The position numbers were made by a program, and so were the translations under genes. Source: Pseudomonadota bacterium (GTDB taxonomy: Bacteria > Pseudomonadota > Gammaproteobacteria > Burkholderiales > JABEVD01). From it: a stretch of 15,457 nucleotides of DNA. A model generated the notes under the pieces. It saw nothing but the letters and a program-made list of their open reading frames with translations, searched no databases and had not been told where the DNA came from. Numbering within the stretch: position 1 is the first letter of the stretch; every line of letters begins with the position of its first letter. The DNA lies in assembly GCA_021811205.1 (NCBI GenBank), contig JAJZPK010000037.1, forward strand, positions 1 to 15,457, written 5' to 3'. Below are positions 1 through 8,004 of the stretch, one piece after another.

Positions 1-1
1 C

Positions 2-1207
2 AACGTACATCCCGGATTCATGGGATGGGTTCACGGCGGCGGAACGCCGGTAGGCATGCTTGCCGACATGCTGGCAGCCGGAATGAACGCGAATCTGGGG
101 GGGCGTGACCAGATGCCGATCGAAGTCGAGAAGCAGGTGCTCAAATGGATGCGCGCGCTGTTCGACTTTCCGGATACGGCGAGCGGCCTTTTCGTGACCG
201 GCACTTCCATGGCGAATTTCATCGCACTGCTCGTGGCGAGAACGGCGCGTTTGGGCAACCGCGTCAGAAGGGAAGGGGTGGGGGGCGCGCATCTGGCTGC
301 CTATGCGTCCTCAAGCGCTCACGGCAGCATCTCGCAATCCTTCGATCTTGCCGGGATGGGGATGGATACGCTCAGAATCGTCCCTGTCAATGAGCGCTTC
401 GAAATGGATCTCGATGCGCTCGAAGCCATGATCGAAGCAGACAAGAAAGCGGGCGTGCTGCCTTTTTTTGTGGCAGGGACTGCAGGAACGGTCGATACCG
501 GCGCAGTCGACGATCTCGACGGGATCTCGGATTGCGCGAACCGTCACGGCCTGTGGTTCCATGTCGACGGCGCTCTGGGGGCGCTCGGCATGCTTTCTCC
601 AGATGTCGCGCCGCGGCTTTCGGGCATTTCGCGAGCAGATTCCATCGCCTTCGACTTTCACAAGTGGGGACAGGTGCCCTATGATGCGGGATTCATCCTG
701 GTGAAAAACGGTGAACTTCATTTAAGGACGTTCGAGTCGAATCAGTCCTATCTGAGGCGTGAGCCCAGGGCGCTGGCCGCAGGATCTCCATGGCCCTGCG
801 ATTTCGGCCCTGATCTCTCGCGAGGCTTCAGGGCGCTCAAGACATGGTTCACGATCAAGGTGTTTGGCGCGCAAAAACTGGGTGAGGCCATTTCGGGAAC
901 GTGCGCGGTTGCCAAATATCTGGAGGAACGCATCTTGAGGGAAGCGCAGCTCGAACTGCTTGCGCCCGTTTCGCTCAATATCGTCTGTTTCAGATATCGG
1001 AGCGATGAGTCCGATGAGGTGAATGCGGAGATCGTGGCGCGACTGCAGGAGTCCGGCATTGCCGCCCCATCGACGACGACATTGAGCGGCATGCTGGCCA
1101 TCCGGGCAGCAATCGTGAATCATCGAACGCGCAGGGAAGATGTCGATGCGTTCGTCGAGGCTGCGATTCATATCGGAAATGCATTGACAAGGGAGAGGCA
1201 TGAATAA
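2..1207 (+). CDS. PLP-dependent (group II) amino acid decarboxylase, 5' partial
   Basis: Probable pyridoxal-5'-phosphate decarboxylase of the aromatic-amino-acid/glutamate/histidine decarboxylase family. It would convert an amino acid to its amine in the cytoplasm. The frame is open to the window edge: before the ATG at 20 it reads NVHPGF, which fits the family's HPxF block, so the real start lies upstream. Counting from that Met, a GGGTPVG loop lies at 6-12, a cofactor-stacking His in SSAHGS at 101, GTAGTVDTGAVD at 153-164, the PLP-ring Asp in HVDGA at 183, and the Schiff-base Lys in FDFHKW at 215. The catalytic core is therefore complete. About 100 residues of the usual N-terminus lie off the window. 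It overlaps the next gene by 8 bases (ATGAATAA), so the two are probably translationally coupled. The substrate cannot be read from the sequence. The family call is firm, but the specific substrate and pathway are unknown. Confidence 0.9.
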   Translation, partial: NVHPGFMGWVHGGGTPVGMLADMLAAGMNANLGGRDQMPIEVEKQVLKWMRALFDFPDTASGLFVTGTSMANFIALLVARTARLGNRVRREGVGGAHLAAYASSSAHGSISQSFDLAGMGMDTLRIVPVNERFEMDLDALEAMIEADKKAGVLPFFVAGTAGTVDTGAVDDLDGISDCANRHGLWFHVDGALGALGMLSPDVAPRLSGISRADSIAFDFHKWGQVPYDAGFILVKNGELHLRTFESNQSYLRREPRALAAGSPWPCDFGPDLSRGFRALKTWFTIKVFGAQKLGEAISGTCAVAKYLEERILREAQLELLAPVSLNIVCFRYRSDESDEVNAEIVARLQESGIAAPSTTTLSGMLAIRAAIVNHRTRREDVDAFVEAAIHIGNALTRERHE

Positions 1208-2372
1208 CGAAATCCGCAATGAAGGACTGATGGGGCTTGCCAGGCTGATGAAGATGGCTTTCGACGGCGTCGATCTCGCGCCGATCGGAGATGCATTGAT
1301 TCAGCGGGCAGAAGCCAACCCTGAAGACGCCGAAGCGCTTCTGGATCTTGCCATCGTGCTGCAATTGAGAAACAGCAAGGATGTTGCGCTCGATGTGCAG
1401 AAACAGGCGCTCGAAACCAAGATCCTCTACCATCTTCCGGCAAGCAAGACGCCTTCCATCAGGTTGCTTGCGATACTTGCCCCAGGCGATTTGATGACCA
1501 ATACGCCGCTCGAATTTCTGGTCGAAGGTTCGGATATTTCGCTCCACATGCTCTATGTCGGCGAGGGGCTCCCCCCCGTTCCTCCGCTGCCCAAGCATGA
1601 CCTGCTTTTCGTCGCGATCGGAGAATCGACTCGAACCAATCCCATACTCGAGGAGCTCGGATCGGCACTCAAATCCTGGCCCTGCCCGGTGCTGAATCTG
1701 CCGGACAACATCCTCAAAACGTCTCGGGAATCGGCTCCGCTTCGGCTTGCGAATGTTCCTGGCCTCTTCATTCCCGGGGCGATACGCGTCAAGCGGGGGG
1801 CGCTGCAACTCGTGCGGGATTTTCCGTTCATCGCAAGGCCCATCGATTCCCATGCAGGACAGGGGCTCGCCAAGTTCGAAAATGTCGAGCAGATATCCGC
1901 CTATCTCCAGGAAATGCCCGAACCGGAATTCTATGTTTCCCCATTCGTAGATTATCGGAGCGCGGACGGTCTTTACAGGAAATACCGAGTCGCACTGATC
2001 GGCGGAAAGCCTTATGCCGCGCACATGGGCATATCCGAACACTGGATGATTCATTATGCCAATGCAGGCATGGATAGCAGCCAGCAAAAGCGCGAAGAAG
2101 AATCGAGTTTCATGAAAAATTTCGACGAAGATTTCGCGAGGCGCCATGCCGAAGCATTCAATGGCATGCATGAAGCCCTTGGACTCGATTATGTAGTCAT
2201 CGACTGCGCCGAAACACAGGACGGGAAATTGCTCGTTTTCGAGGCGGACACCGGTGCGGTCGTTCATGCCATGGATCCTGCAGACATTTTTCCATACAAG
2301 GCGCTGCAAATGCAGAAAGTATTCTCGGCTTTTCGCGACATGCTGCTGGGGAAGATGCGTGCGCGCACTTAA
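1200..2372 (+). CDS. Helical/TPR-like N-terminus plus ATP-grasp domain protein
   Basis: A 390-residue protein. Residues about 27-75 form helical TPR-like repeats (DALIQRAEANPEDAEALLDL). Residues about 190-385 look like a RimK/glutathione-synthetase-type ATP-grasp domain. Visible marks are a nucleotide-binding segment PFIARPIDSHAGQGL at 209-223, YRKYRVALIGGKPYAAH at 259-275, and a metal-ligand strand KLLVFEADTG at 343-352. ATP-grasp enzymes join a carboxylate to an amine or other nucleophile through an acyl phosphate. The acidic metal motif reads E-A-D where many relatives have E-x-N. The ATG at 1200 follows an AGAGG ribosome-binding site and overlaps the decarboxylase stop. Its 3' end overlaps the next gene by 14 bases. 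Sitting between two PLP enzymes, it may ligate a product of the decarboxylase, but this is inference. Substrates are unknown. Confidence 0.75.
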   Translation: MNNEIRNEGLMGLARLMKMAFDGVDLAPIGDALIQRAEANPEDAEALLDLAIVLQLRNSKDVALDVQKQALETKILYHLPASKTPSIRLLAILAPGDLMTNTPLEFLVEGSDISLHMLYVGEGLPPVPPLPKHDLLFVAIGESTRTNPILEELGSALKSWPCPVLNLPDNILKTSRESAPLRLANVPGLFIPGAIRVKRGALQLVRDFPFIARPIDSHAGQGLAKFENVEQISAYLQEMPEPEFYVSPFVDYRSADGLYRKYRVALIGGKPYAAHMGISEHWMIHYANAGMDSSQQKREEESSFMKNFDEDFARRHAEAFNGMHEALGLDYVVIDCAETQDGKLLVFEADTGAVVHAMDPADIFPYKALQMQKVFSAFRDMLLGKMRART

Positions 2373-3789
2373 GCATCTGGACGTCCACTGCCTTGCCGAT
2401 ACCGCGACGCTGCTCGCGGAAGGCGGGGACGCCAGAATTGCCATCAAATCCGGCAGGAACGAATACGGCTGCACGGTGCTCCCGGATCCCGGTTTGCTTG
2501 AGTTCGGCTCTTCGACCGCGTCCACGATTTCAGAAGCGGCATTCGATGCGGCCGATGCGCTGCGTGAGCGCCTCAACGAGGGGGCCGACTGCAAAGGCGA
2601 ATTCGATCGCATCAGGCGCGAATTTTCGGAACGATGCGAGCTCGATGGGAACACCGTGCTGTTCGCGCCTTCCGGAACCGACGTTCATCTGATCGCATCC
2701 CAATTGACTGCTCCCCATCTCGTCGTCATGGCGCAGGCATCCGAAACCGGGCGAGGTGTTCCCGACGCGCTTTCAAGGCGTCATTTCAGTTCGGGACAGG
2801 CTCATGGCAAACGGCCCGTCAAAGGTGTCCCGCTCGCGGATGGTGCATTAACCGCATTGTCGTGCATTGATGTCAGAGATGCGCAAGGGCACCCCATAGA
2901 CAGCGATCGGATAGACGAGGAATTCGCTGAAAGCGTCGCGTTGGGCCTTGCAGGCGGGAAAAAGGTGCTGCTTGTGCTCACCGATGTTTCAAAGACTGGA
3001 ATGATTGTGCCCAGCATAGCCTGCGCGCTCCGGCTGAAGGCGCAATACGGGGAAACGCTCGAAGTGCTGGTTGACGCCTGCCAGTTCAGAATGGCGCCGT
3101 CCACGTTGAACGCCTATCTGCAAAAAGGCTTCATGGTGGCAGTTACGGGATCAAAATTCCTCACCGGTCCGACATTCTCCGGTGCGCTGGTGATTCCAGG
3201 GTGCGTCGGCTTGAAAAGGCCGAACGCTGAACTTGTCCTTTATGCTTCAAGTCATGAATGGCAGGGAGATCCGGGCGTAGGAGACAACGTGGGCCTTCTG
3301 CTGCGCTGGGAAGCGGCCATGACCGAATTGCGCGCGTTCCAAAGCGTTCCCGCATTCGAAGTTGCGCGGTTTCTGCAGGATTTTTCGAAAGCCGTAACTG
3401 CAAGACTGGAAGAAGATCCGCGCTTCGTTCCCATTGCAGTGCCGGAAATCGACCGAAGCGCGCTGTGTCCGGCTGCATCCTGGGACAATATACAGACGAT
3501 TTTCCCATTCAGGCTGAACATGAAAGGGAAAATGCTCGAAATGCATGAAGCGAAAATCGTGCACGAGATGCTGCGGCAGGATCTTTCTGCACTTTCCAGC
3601 CATGAAGCGGCTTCCATGCGCTGCACCCTCGGACAGCCCGTTGCGAGCGGCGCACTCAGAATCTGCTCGAGTGCGCGCCTGGTCGTCGAAGGCGTCAAGA
3701 AGGGAAATGCCGCGATCGATCGCGCGCTTGCCGCTCTCGACAAGCTTGCCGTCGCCCTGGACCTCGGTCAGTTGTCGGAGAGGAAGTAG
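2359..3789 (+). CDS. Fold-type-I PLP-dependent enzyme, unrecognised family
   Basis: I start this 476-residue protein at GTG 2359, preceded by GGGGAAG and overlapping the ATP-grasp gene by 14 bases. An upstream ATG at 2254 would give 511 residues, but it lies deep inside the previous gene and adds an uncharacteristic Cys/Arg-rich stretch. The fold resembles aminotransferase class V or cysteine-desulfurase-like enzymes. APSGTDVHLIA at 103-113 looks like the cofactor-phosphate loop. TDVSKTGMIVPS at 208-219 precedes the cofactor Asp in VDACQFR (Asp239, Gln242). Lys266 in TGSKFLTGP is the likely Schiff-base lysine. I do not recognise the reaction: transaminase, lyase and desulfurase are all possible. 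It is the third gene of the unit with the decarboxylase and ATP-grasp genes. Its 3' end overlaps the convergent diguanylate cyclase fragment by 22 bases. Confidence 0.7.
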   Translation: MRALKHLDVHCLADTATLLAEGGDARIAIKSGRNEYGCTVLPDPGLLEFGSSTASTISEAAFDAADALRERLNEGADCKGEFDRIRREFSERCELDGNTVLFAPSGTDVHLIASQLTAPHLVVMAQASETGRGVPDALSRRHFSSGQAHGKRPVKGVPLADGALTALSCIDVRDAQGHPIDSDRIDEEFAESVALGLAGGKKVLLVLTDVSKTGMIVPSIACALRLKAQYGETLEVLVDACQFRMAPSTLNAYLQKGFMVAVTGSKFLTGPTFSGALVIPGCVGLKRPNAELVLYASSHEWQGDPGVGDNVGLLLRWEAAMTELRAFQSVPAFEVARFLQDFSKAVTARLEEDPRFVPIAVPEIDRSALCPAASWDNIQTIFPFRLNMKGKMLEMHEAKIVHEMLRQDLSALSSHEAASMRCTLGQPVASGALRICSSARLVVEGVKKGNAAIDRALAALDKLAVALDLGQLSERK

Positions 3790-4286
3790 CCGTTCTTCCC
3801 GGATGCCTTGACGGCATACATCGCCTTGTCGGCTTTTTTCATCAGCTCGCCCGCATCGTCGTTGCCGGCGATGGGATAAACAGCGATGCCGATGCTGGTG
3901 CCGATCATGATCCGATGGGTGCCGACTTCGACAGGCATCCTGAGGGAGTCGATGATTTTCTCGGCTACCAGTGCTGCATCGTCTGGATGGGTGATTTCCG
4001 GCAGGACGATGATGAACTCGTCACCGCCCTGGCGCGATACGATGTCTCCCCTGCGCACGCATGTAGACAGCTTGGCTGCAACGGCTTTGAGGAGTTCGTC
4101 CCCGATGTCATGCCCCAGTCCGTCGTTGACCTGCTTGAATCCGTCCAGGTCGAGGAACATGATTGCCAGAGATCTGCCATGGCGCTTCGCCTGGACGAGT
4201 GCCCATTCGAGCTTTTCAATGAGAAAACGCCTGTTGGGAAGATCTGTCAGCGTGTCGTAATAGGCGAGATGGTTGAGGCGCTTTTT
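3768..4286 (-). pseudogene. C-terminal GGDEF half of transposon-split diguanylate cyclase
   Basis: This is the 3' half of the gene whose 5' half lies at 9647-11337. It encodes a GGDEF domain that makes cyclic di-GMP from two GTP. It begins KKRLNHLAYYDTLTDLPNRR, contains FLDLDGFKQVND, the active-site GGDEF, and an RRGD product-inhibition (RxxD) site five residues before it. It ends with a normal stop. Nothing in the catalytic domain looks damaged. The first in-frame ATG (4160) lies inside the domain, after the DTLTDLPNRR part, and an in-frame TGA at 4298-4296 in the transposon end blocks fusion to transposon sequence. An independent active product is therefore unlikely. Removing the transposon and one TTTTT repeat restores the frame, with GGDEF at about residues 649-653 of 734. 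The tail overlaps the convergent PLP-enzyme gene by 22 bases. Confidence 0.93.
4282..4286. repeat. Target site duplication, left copy
   Basis: TTTTT lies directly outside the left inverted repeat and matches TTTTT at 9647-9651 outside the right one. Five-base duplications are typical of Tn3-family insertion. The matching pair indicates a simple transposition with no later rearrangement between the ends. Because the target is a homopolymer, the match alone is weaker evidence than a mixed 5-mer. The restored reading frame confirms it. Confidence 0.9.
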
Positions 4287-4324
4287 GGGGTCGTCTCAGA
4301 AAACGGAAAATAAAGCACGTTAAG
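4287..4324 (+). repeat. Left terminal inverted repeat (IRL) of the transposon
   Basis: A 38-bp repeat starting GGGGTCGTCTCAGAAAACGG and ending GCACGTTAAG. It matches the reverse complement of 9609-9646 at 35 of 38 positions, differing at positions 8, 9 and 34. It is the Tn21/Tn501-type end. The last five bases of tnpA, including its TAA stop, lie inside it. Confidence 0.95.
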
Positions 4325-7289
4325 CTGGTGGCAGCGGTCGCAACGCCCTGAACTTCCCTGCACCGACCTTGGTGCTGCTGCGCCAAAGGTAATCGCCGGT
4401 CAGATTGATGTGTTCCCACCCCAGCGGCGATAGGTACTGCAACAGCGTGTCATCGACGGTCTGGCTGTGGCTACGCAAAGCACTGGTGGCACGCTCCAGA
4501 TAGACCGTATTCCACAACACGATGGCCGCCGTCACCAGATTGAGGCCGCTGGCTCGATAGCGTTGTTGCTCAAAGCTGCGGTCGCGGATTTCACCCAATC
4601 GGTAGAAAAAGACAGCCCTGGCCAACGCGTTGCGCGCTTCGCCCTTATTCAGTCCAGCATTGACGCGGCGACGCAGCTCCACGCTTTGCAGCCAATCCAG
4701 TATGAACAGCGTGCGCTCAATGCGCCCCAACTCGCGCAGTGCAACGGCCAATCCGTTCTGACGCGGATAGCTACCGAGCTTGCGCAACATCAGCGAGGCC
4801 GTCACCGTACCCTGCTTGATCGAGGTGGCGAGCCGCAATATTTCATCCCAATGGGCGCGTATTTGCTTGATGTTCAGCCTGTCGCTGCTAATCATCGGCT
4901 TGAGCGCGTCATAGACGGCATCGCCCTTGGGGATGAACAACTTGGTGTCGCCCAGGTCCCGGATACGTGGCGCGAAGCGAAATCCCAGCAAATGCATCAA
5001 GCCAAACACGTGATCGGTGAAGCCCGCTGTATCGGTGTAGTGCTCCTCGATCCGCAAGTCGGACTCGTGGTACAGCAAGCCATCGAGCACGTAGGTCGAA
5101 TCGCGCACGCCTACGTTGACCACCTTGGCGCTGAATGGCGCGTACTGGTCGGAGATATGAGTGTAGAAAGTCCGTCCCGGACTGCTGCCATATTTCGGGT
5201 TGATGTGTCCCGTGCTCTCGGCCTTGCTGCCGGTTCTGAAGTTCTGGCCATCGGATGAGGACGTGGTGCCATCACCCCAGTTCGCGGCGAAGGGTTGCCG
5301 GAACTGCGCATTGACCAGCTCGGCCAGGGCCGTTGAGTACGTTTCATCCCGGATGTGCCACGCTTGCAGCCACGACAGCTTCGCGTAGGTCGTGCCAGGG
5401 CAGGACTCGGCCATCTTGGTGAGCCCAAGATTGATGCCATCGGCCAGGATCGTCGTCAGCAGCAACGTCTTGTCCTTGGCGGTGTCACCGGTTTTCAGAT
5501 GTGTGAAGTGCCGGGTGAAACCCGTCCACTCATCAACTTCCATCAAGAGTTCGGTGATCTTGACGTGCGGCAGCAGCATCGCCGATTGGTCGATCAGGGC
5601 TTGCGCGGTTTCAGGCACAGCCGCGTCCAGCGGCGTGATCTTCAGGCCGGACTCGGTAATGATGGCGTCCGGTAGATCATTGGCCGCCGCCATGCGGTTG
5701 ACGGTAGCGAGCTGCTGTTCCAGCAATTCCAGCCGGTCGTGCAAATACTGATCGCAGTCAGTGGCCACTGCCAGCGGCAATTCGCTGGCCAGCTTCAGAG
5801 TAGCGAACTTCTCGGCCGGCACCAGGTACTCATCAAAGTCCTTGAACTGGCGCGAACCCTGCACCCAGACATCGCCTGAGCGCAGCGCGTTCTTAAGCTC
5901 CGACAGGGCGCACAGCTCGTAGTAGCGCCGGTCAATACCATCATCCGTGAGCACCAGTTTCGCCCAGCGTGGCTTGATGAATGCGGTCGGCGCGTCGGCG
6001 GGCACCTTGCGAGCATTGTCGTTATTCATGTCGCGTAGCACGTCGATGGCATCGAGCACGCCTTTGGCGGCTGGTGCCGCCCGTAGCTTGAGTACGTCCA
6101 GGAACTGCGGTGCGTAGCGGCGCAACGTGGTGTAGTTTTCACCGATGCGATGCAGAAAGTCGAAGCTCTCCGGTTGCGCGAGCTTTTGCGCCTCCGTGAC
6201 GCTGGCGGCAAAGGTGTCCCAAGGCATTACGGCCTCGATGGCGGCGAACGGATCGCCGCCGCTCTGTTTGGCTTCCAGCAAAGCTTGGCCGATGCGGCCA
6301 TACATCCGCACCTTGTCATTGATCGCCTTACCGGAAGCCTGAAACTGCTGTTGATGCTTGTTCTTAGCGGCGTTGAACAGCTTGCCAATGATGCGGTCGT
6401 GCAGGTCGATGATTTCGTCGGTGACGGTAGCCATGCCTTCAATGGCCAACGCTACCAGAGTGGCATAGCGTCGTTGCACCTCAAACTTGGCCAGGTCAGC
6501 GGGCGTCATCTGGCCACCCTCACGGGCGATCTTGAGCAGGCGGTTCTGGTGAACTTGTCGCTCGATGCCTGCGGGCAGGTCAAGCGCCTGCCAGGCTTTG
6601 AGGCGCTCGATGTGTTCGAGCATGTGCCGAGAATTCGGTTTGACGGGCGACTGGCGCAGCCATGCCAGCCACGTCACTTTGCTGCCGTCCTTGCGCTTGA
6701 GAAGTTCGTCCAGGCGCTGACGGTGGGGCGATAACAAAGAATCGGTCAACGCCTCGTAAATACGCCGGTTGGCACGGGTGATGGCCTCGGCGCTCGCGCG
6801 CTCGATGGCATTCATGGCGGGCAGGATGATGGTCTGCCGCCGCAGGTTTTCGACAAGGGTGCTGGCCAGCACAATGCCTTTGTCGGTCTGCAAGGCCAGC
6901 TCTGTCAATGTATGCACGGCTTGCCGATAGTGGCTCATGGTGAAGGGCTTGAACCCAAACACCGCTTGCAGTTCGACTAGGTGCTCGCGCCGTGTCTGCT
7001 CACGCTGGCCGTACTCATCCCAACTTTCCACCGGAACCTTGAGCTGTGCCGCCACCATGCGCAGCAAAGGCGGAAACGGCAGTTCATCGACACCCAGGAT
7101 GACGCCAGGGAATCGCAGGTAGCAAAGCTGGATGGCAAAGCCCAACCGGTTCGCTGGCCCGCGACGCTGGCGAATGATCGACAGGTCGGTTTCGTTGAAC
7201 GTGTACTGCCGGATCAGTTCGTCTTTGGCATCTGGCAGTGCCAGCAGGCTTTCGCGCTCGGTGACGGACAGGATTGAACGACGCGGCAT
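4320..7289 (-). CDS. tnpA: Tn3-family DDE transposase TnpA
   Basis: An 989-residue transposase, matching the roughly 988 residues usual for the Tn21/Tn501 group. It binds the 38-bp ends and catalyses replicative transposition to a cointegrate. By spacing, the catalytic triad is Asp680 in SSSDGQNF, Asp753 in HYTDTAGF and Glu884 in LNKGEARN. The spacing of 73 and 131 residues fits the Tn3 family. The N-terminus ([13 protein letters not shown]) is the usual DNA-binding start. ATG 7289 lies two bases after the tnpR stop, so tnpR and tnpA form one transcription unit. The reading frame has no interruption, so it is presumably functional. Transcription runs leftward out of the element, toward the interrupted GGDEF fragment. 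Confidence 0.97.
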   Translation of the reverse strand: MPRRSILSVTERESLLALPDAKDELIRQYTFNETDLSIIRQRRGPANRLGFAIQLCYLRFPGVILGVDELPFPPLLRMVAAQLKVPVESWDEYGQREQTRREHLVELQAVFGFKPFTMSHYRQAVHTLTELALQTDKGIVLASTLVENLRRQTIILPAMNAIERASAEAITRANRRIYEALTDSLLSPHRQRLDELLKRKDGSKVTWLAWLRQSPVKPNSRHMLEHIERLKAWQALDLPAGIERQVHQNRLLKIAREGGQMTPADLAKFEVQRRYATLVALAIEGMATVTDEIIDLHDRIIGKLFNAAKNKHQQQFQASGKAINDKVRMYGRIGQALLEAKQSGGDPFAAIEAVMPWDTFAASVTEAQKLAQPESFDFLHRIGENYTTLRRYAPQFLDVLKLRAAPAAKGVLDAIDVLRDMNNDNARKVPADAPTAFIKPRWAKLVLTDDGIDRRYYELCALSELKNALRSGDVWVQGSRQFKDFDEYLVPAEKFATLKLASELPLAVATDCDQYLHDRLELLEQQLATVNRMAAANDLPDAIITESGLKITPLDAAVPETAQALIDQSAMLLPHVKITELLMEVDEWTGFTRHFTHLKTGDTAKDKTLLLTTILADGINLGLTKMAESCPGTTYAKLSWLQAWHIRDETYSTALAELVNAQFRQPFAANWGDGTTSSSDGQNFRTGSKAESTGHINPKYGSSPGRTFYTHISDQYAPFSAKVVNVGVRDSTYVLDGLLYHESDLRIEEHYTDTAGFTDHVFGLMHLLGFRFAPRIRDLGDTKLFIPKGDAVYDALKPMISSDRLNIKQIRAHWDEILRLATSIKQGTVTASLMLRKLGSYPRQNGLAVALRELGRIERTLFILDWLQSVELRRRVNAGLNKGEARNALARAVFFYRLGEIRDRSFEQQRYRASGLNLVTAAIVLWNTVYLERATSALRSHSQTVDDTLLQYLSPLGWEHINLTGDYLWRSSTKVGAGKFRALRPLPPA

Positions 7290-7291
7290 GG

Positions 7292-7849
7292 TCAGTCTTC
7301 CCGCAGGTACTGGTACAAGGTTTCGCGGCTGATGCCGAAGTCACGGGCCACCGAGGTTTTTTGATCGCCTGCCGCAACTCGCCGTTTCAACTCGGCAATT
7401 TGTTCGCTGTTCAGCGATTTCTTTCGTCCCCGGTAGGCACCGCGCTGCTTGGCAAGCACGATTCCCTCGCGCTGGCGTTCGCGGATCAGGGCGCGCTCGA
7501 ACTCAGCAAAGGCTCCCATGACCGACAGCATCAAATTGGCCATCGGCGAGTCCTCGCCGGTGAACGTCAGCCCTTCTTTGACGAACTCCATGCGCACGCC
7601 CCGTTGTGTCAGCCCCTGAACGATGCGGCGCAGGTCATCAAGGTTGCGTGCCAGCCTGTCCATGCTGTGCACCACCACGGTATCGCCCTCGCGGACGAAG
7701 GCCAGCAGCCTTTCAAGTTCGGGACGTTGTGTGTCCTTGCCGGAAGCCTTGTCGGCAAATACCTTGCCAACGTCGATTTGCTCCAGTTGCCGGTCAGGGT
7801 TCTGGTCGAAGCTGCTGACGCGGACATAGCCGATGCGTTGACCTTGCAA
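7292..7849 (-). CDS. tnpR: Serine resolvase TnpR
   Basis: A site-specific serine recombinase that resolves transposition cointegrates at res and usually represses its own operon. I choose the TTG at 7849, giving 185 residues. It is preceded by GGAGG at a good distance, and the protein then begins [12 protein letters not shown], the usual start of Tn21/Tn501-type resolvases of about 186 residues. The catalytic Ser is in [10 protein letters not shown]. The motifs [15 protein letters not shown] and [15 protein letters not shown] follow, then a C-terminal helix-turn-helix ([19 protein letters not shown]). The open frame extends upstream to a TTG at 7909, but that extension runs into the res region and is probably not translated. 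The stop is two bases from the tnpA start. Confidence 0.95.
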   Translation of the reverse strand: MQGQRIGYVRVSSFDQNPDRQLEQIDVGKVFADKASGKDTQRPELERLLAFVREGDTVVVHSMDRLARNLDDLRRIVQGLTQRGVRMEFVKEGLTFTGEDSPMANLMLSVMGAFAEFERALIRERQREGIVLAKQRGAYRGRKKSLNSEQIAELKRRVAAGDQKTSVARDFGISRETLYQYLRED

Positions 7850-7865
7850 GATGCCTCCAAAAGTA

Positions 7866-7990
7866 AAAGTGTCAGGATGAAATCTATTACCTTTGGCTGA
7901 ATGTGTCAATAAATATAAATTAAGACTCTATTCTGACATATTTTGCATACAGCATCTGACATCAGGTTAGGGTACAGCTCAACCGGACAT
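7866..7990. promoter_or_regulatory. res: res (resolution) site and tnpR control region, approximate
   Basis: An AT-rich stretch directly upstream of tnpR, where Tn21-group elements carry res with three resolvase subsites. TGTCA occurs at 7870 and 7904, and TGACA at 7934 and 7957. The 7904-7938 pair forms a roughly 35-bp inverted arrangement that fits a resolvase dimer site. The limits and subsite division are inferred from position and these half-sites. The region should also hold the tnpR promoter. No protein gene is visible between 7910 and 8004. Confidence 0.6.
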
Positions 7991-8004
7991 CTGTGAAGCG
8001 ATGG

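Noticed and set aside
2254..2358. Longer start for the third-gene PLP enzyme
   Set aside because: The added stretch is Cys/Arg-rich and lies inside the ATP-grasp gene. GTG 2359 has a ribosome-binding site and a short overlap.
990..2654. 554-residue open frame on the minus strand opposite the decarboxylase end, ATP-grasp gene and PLP enzyme start
   Set aside because: It is antisense to three well-supported overlapping genes, has a Cys/Arg/His-rich composition without motifs, and spans gene boundaries. It is a shadow of GC-rich codon use.
4467..5258. 263-residue plus-strand frame opposite tnpA
   Set aside because: The transposase catalytic region lies on the other strand with all three acidic residues. 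This frame is a shadow.
7274..7900. 208-residue plus-strand frame opposite tnpR
   Set aside because: It is fully antisense to a conserved resolvase with intact motifs and has no recognisable domain.
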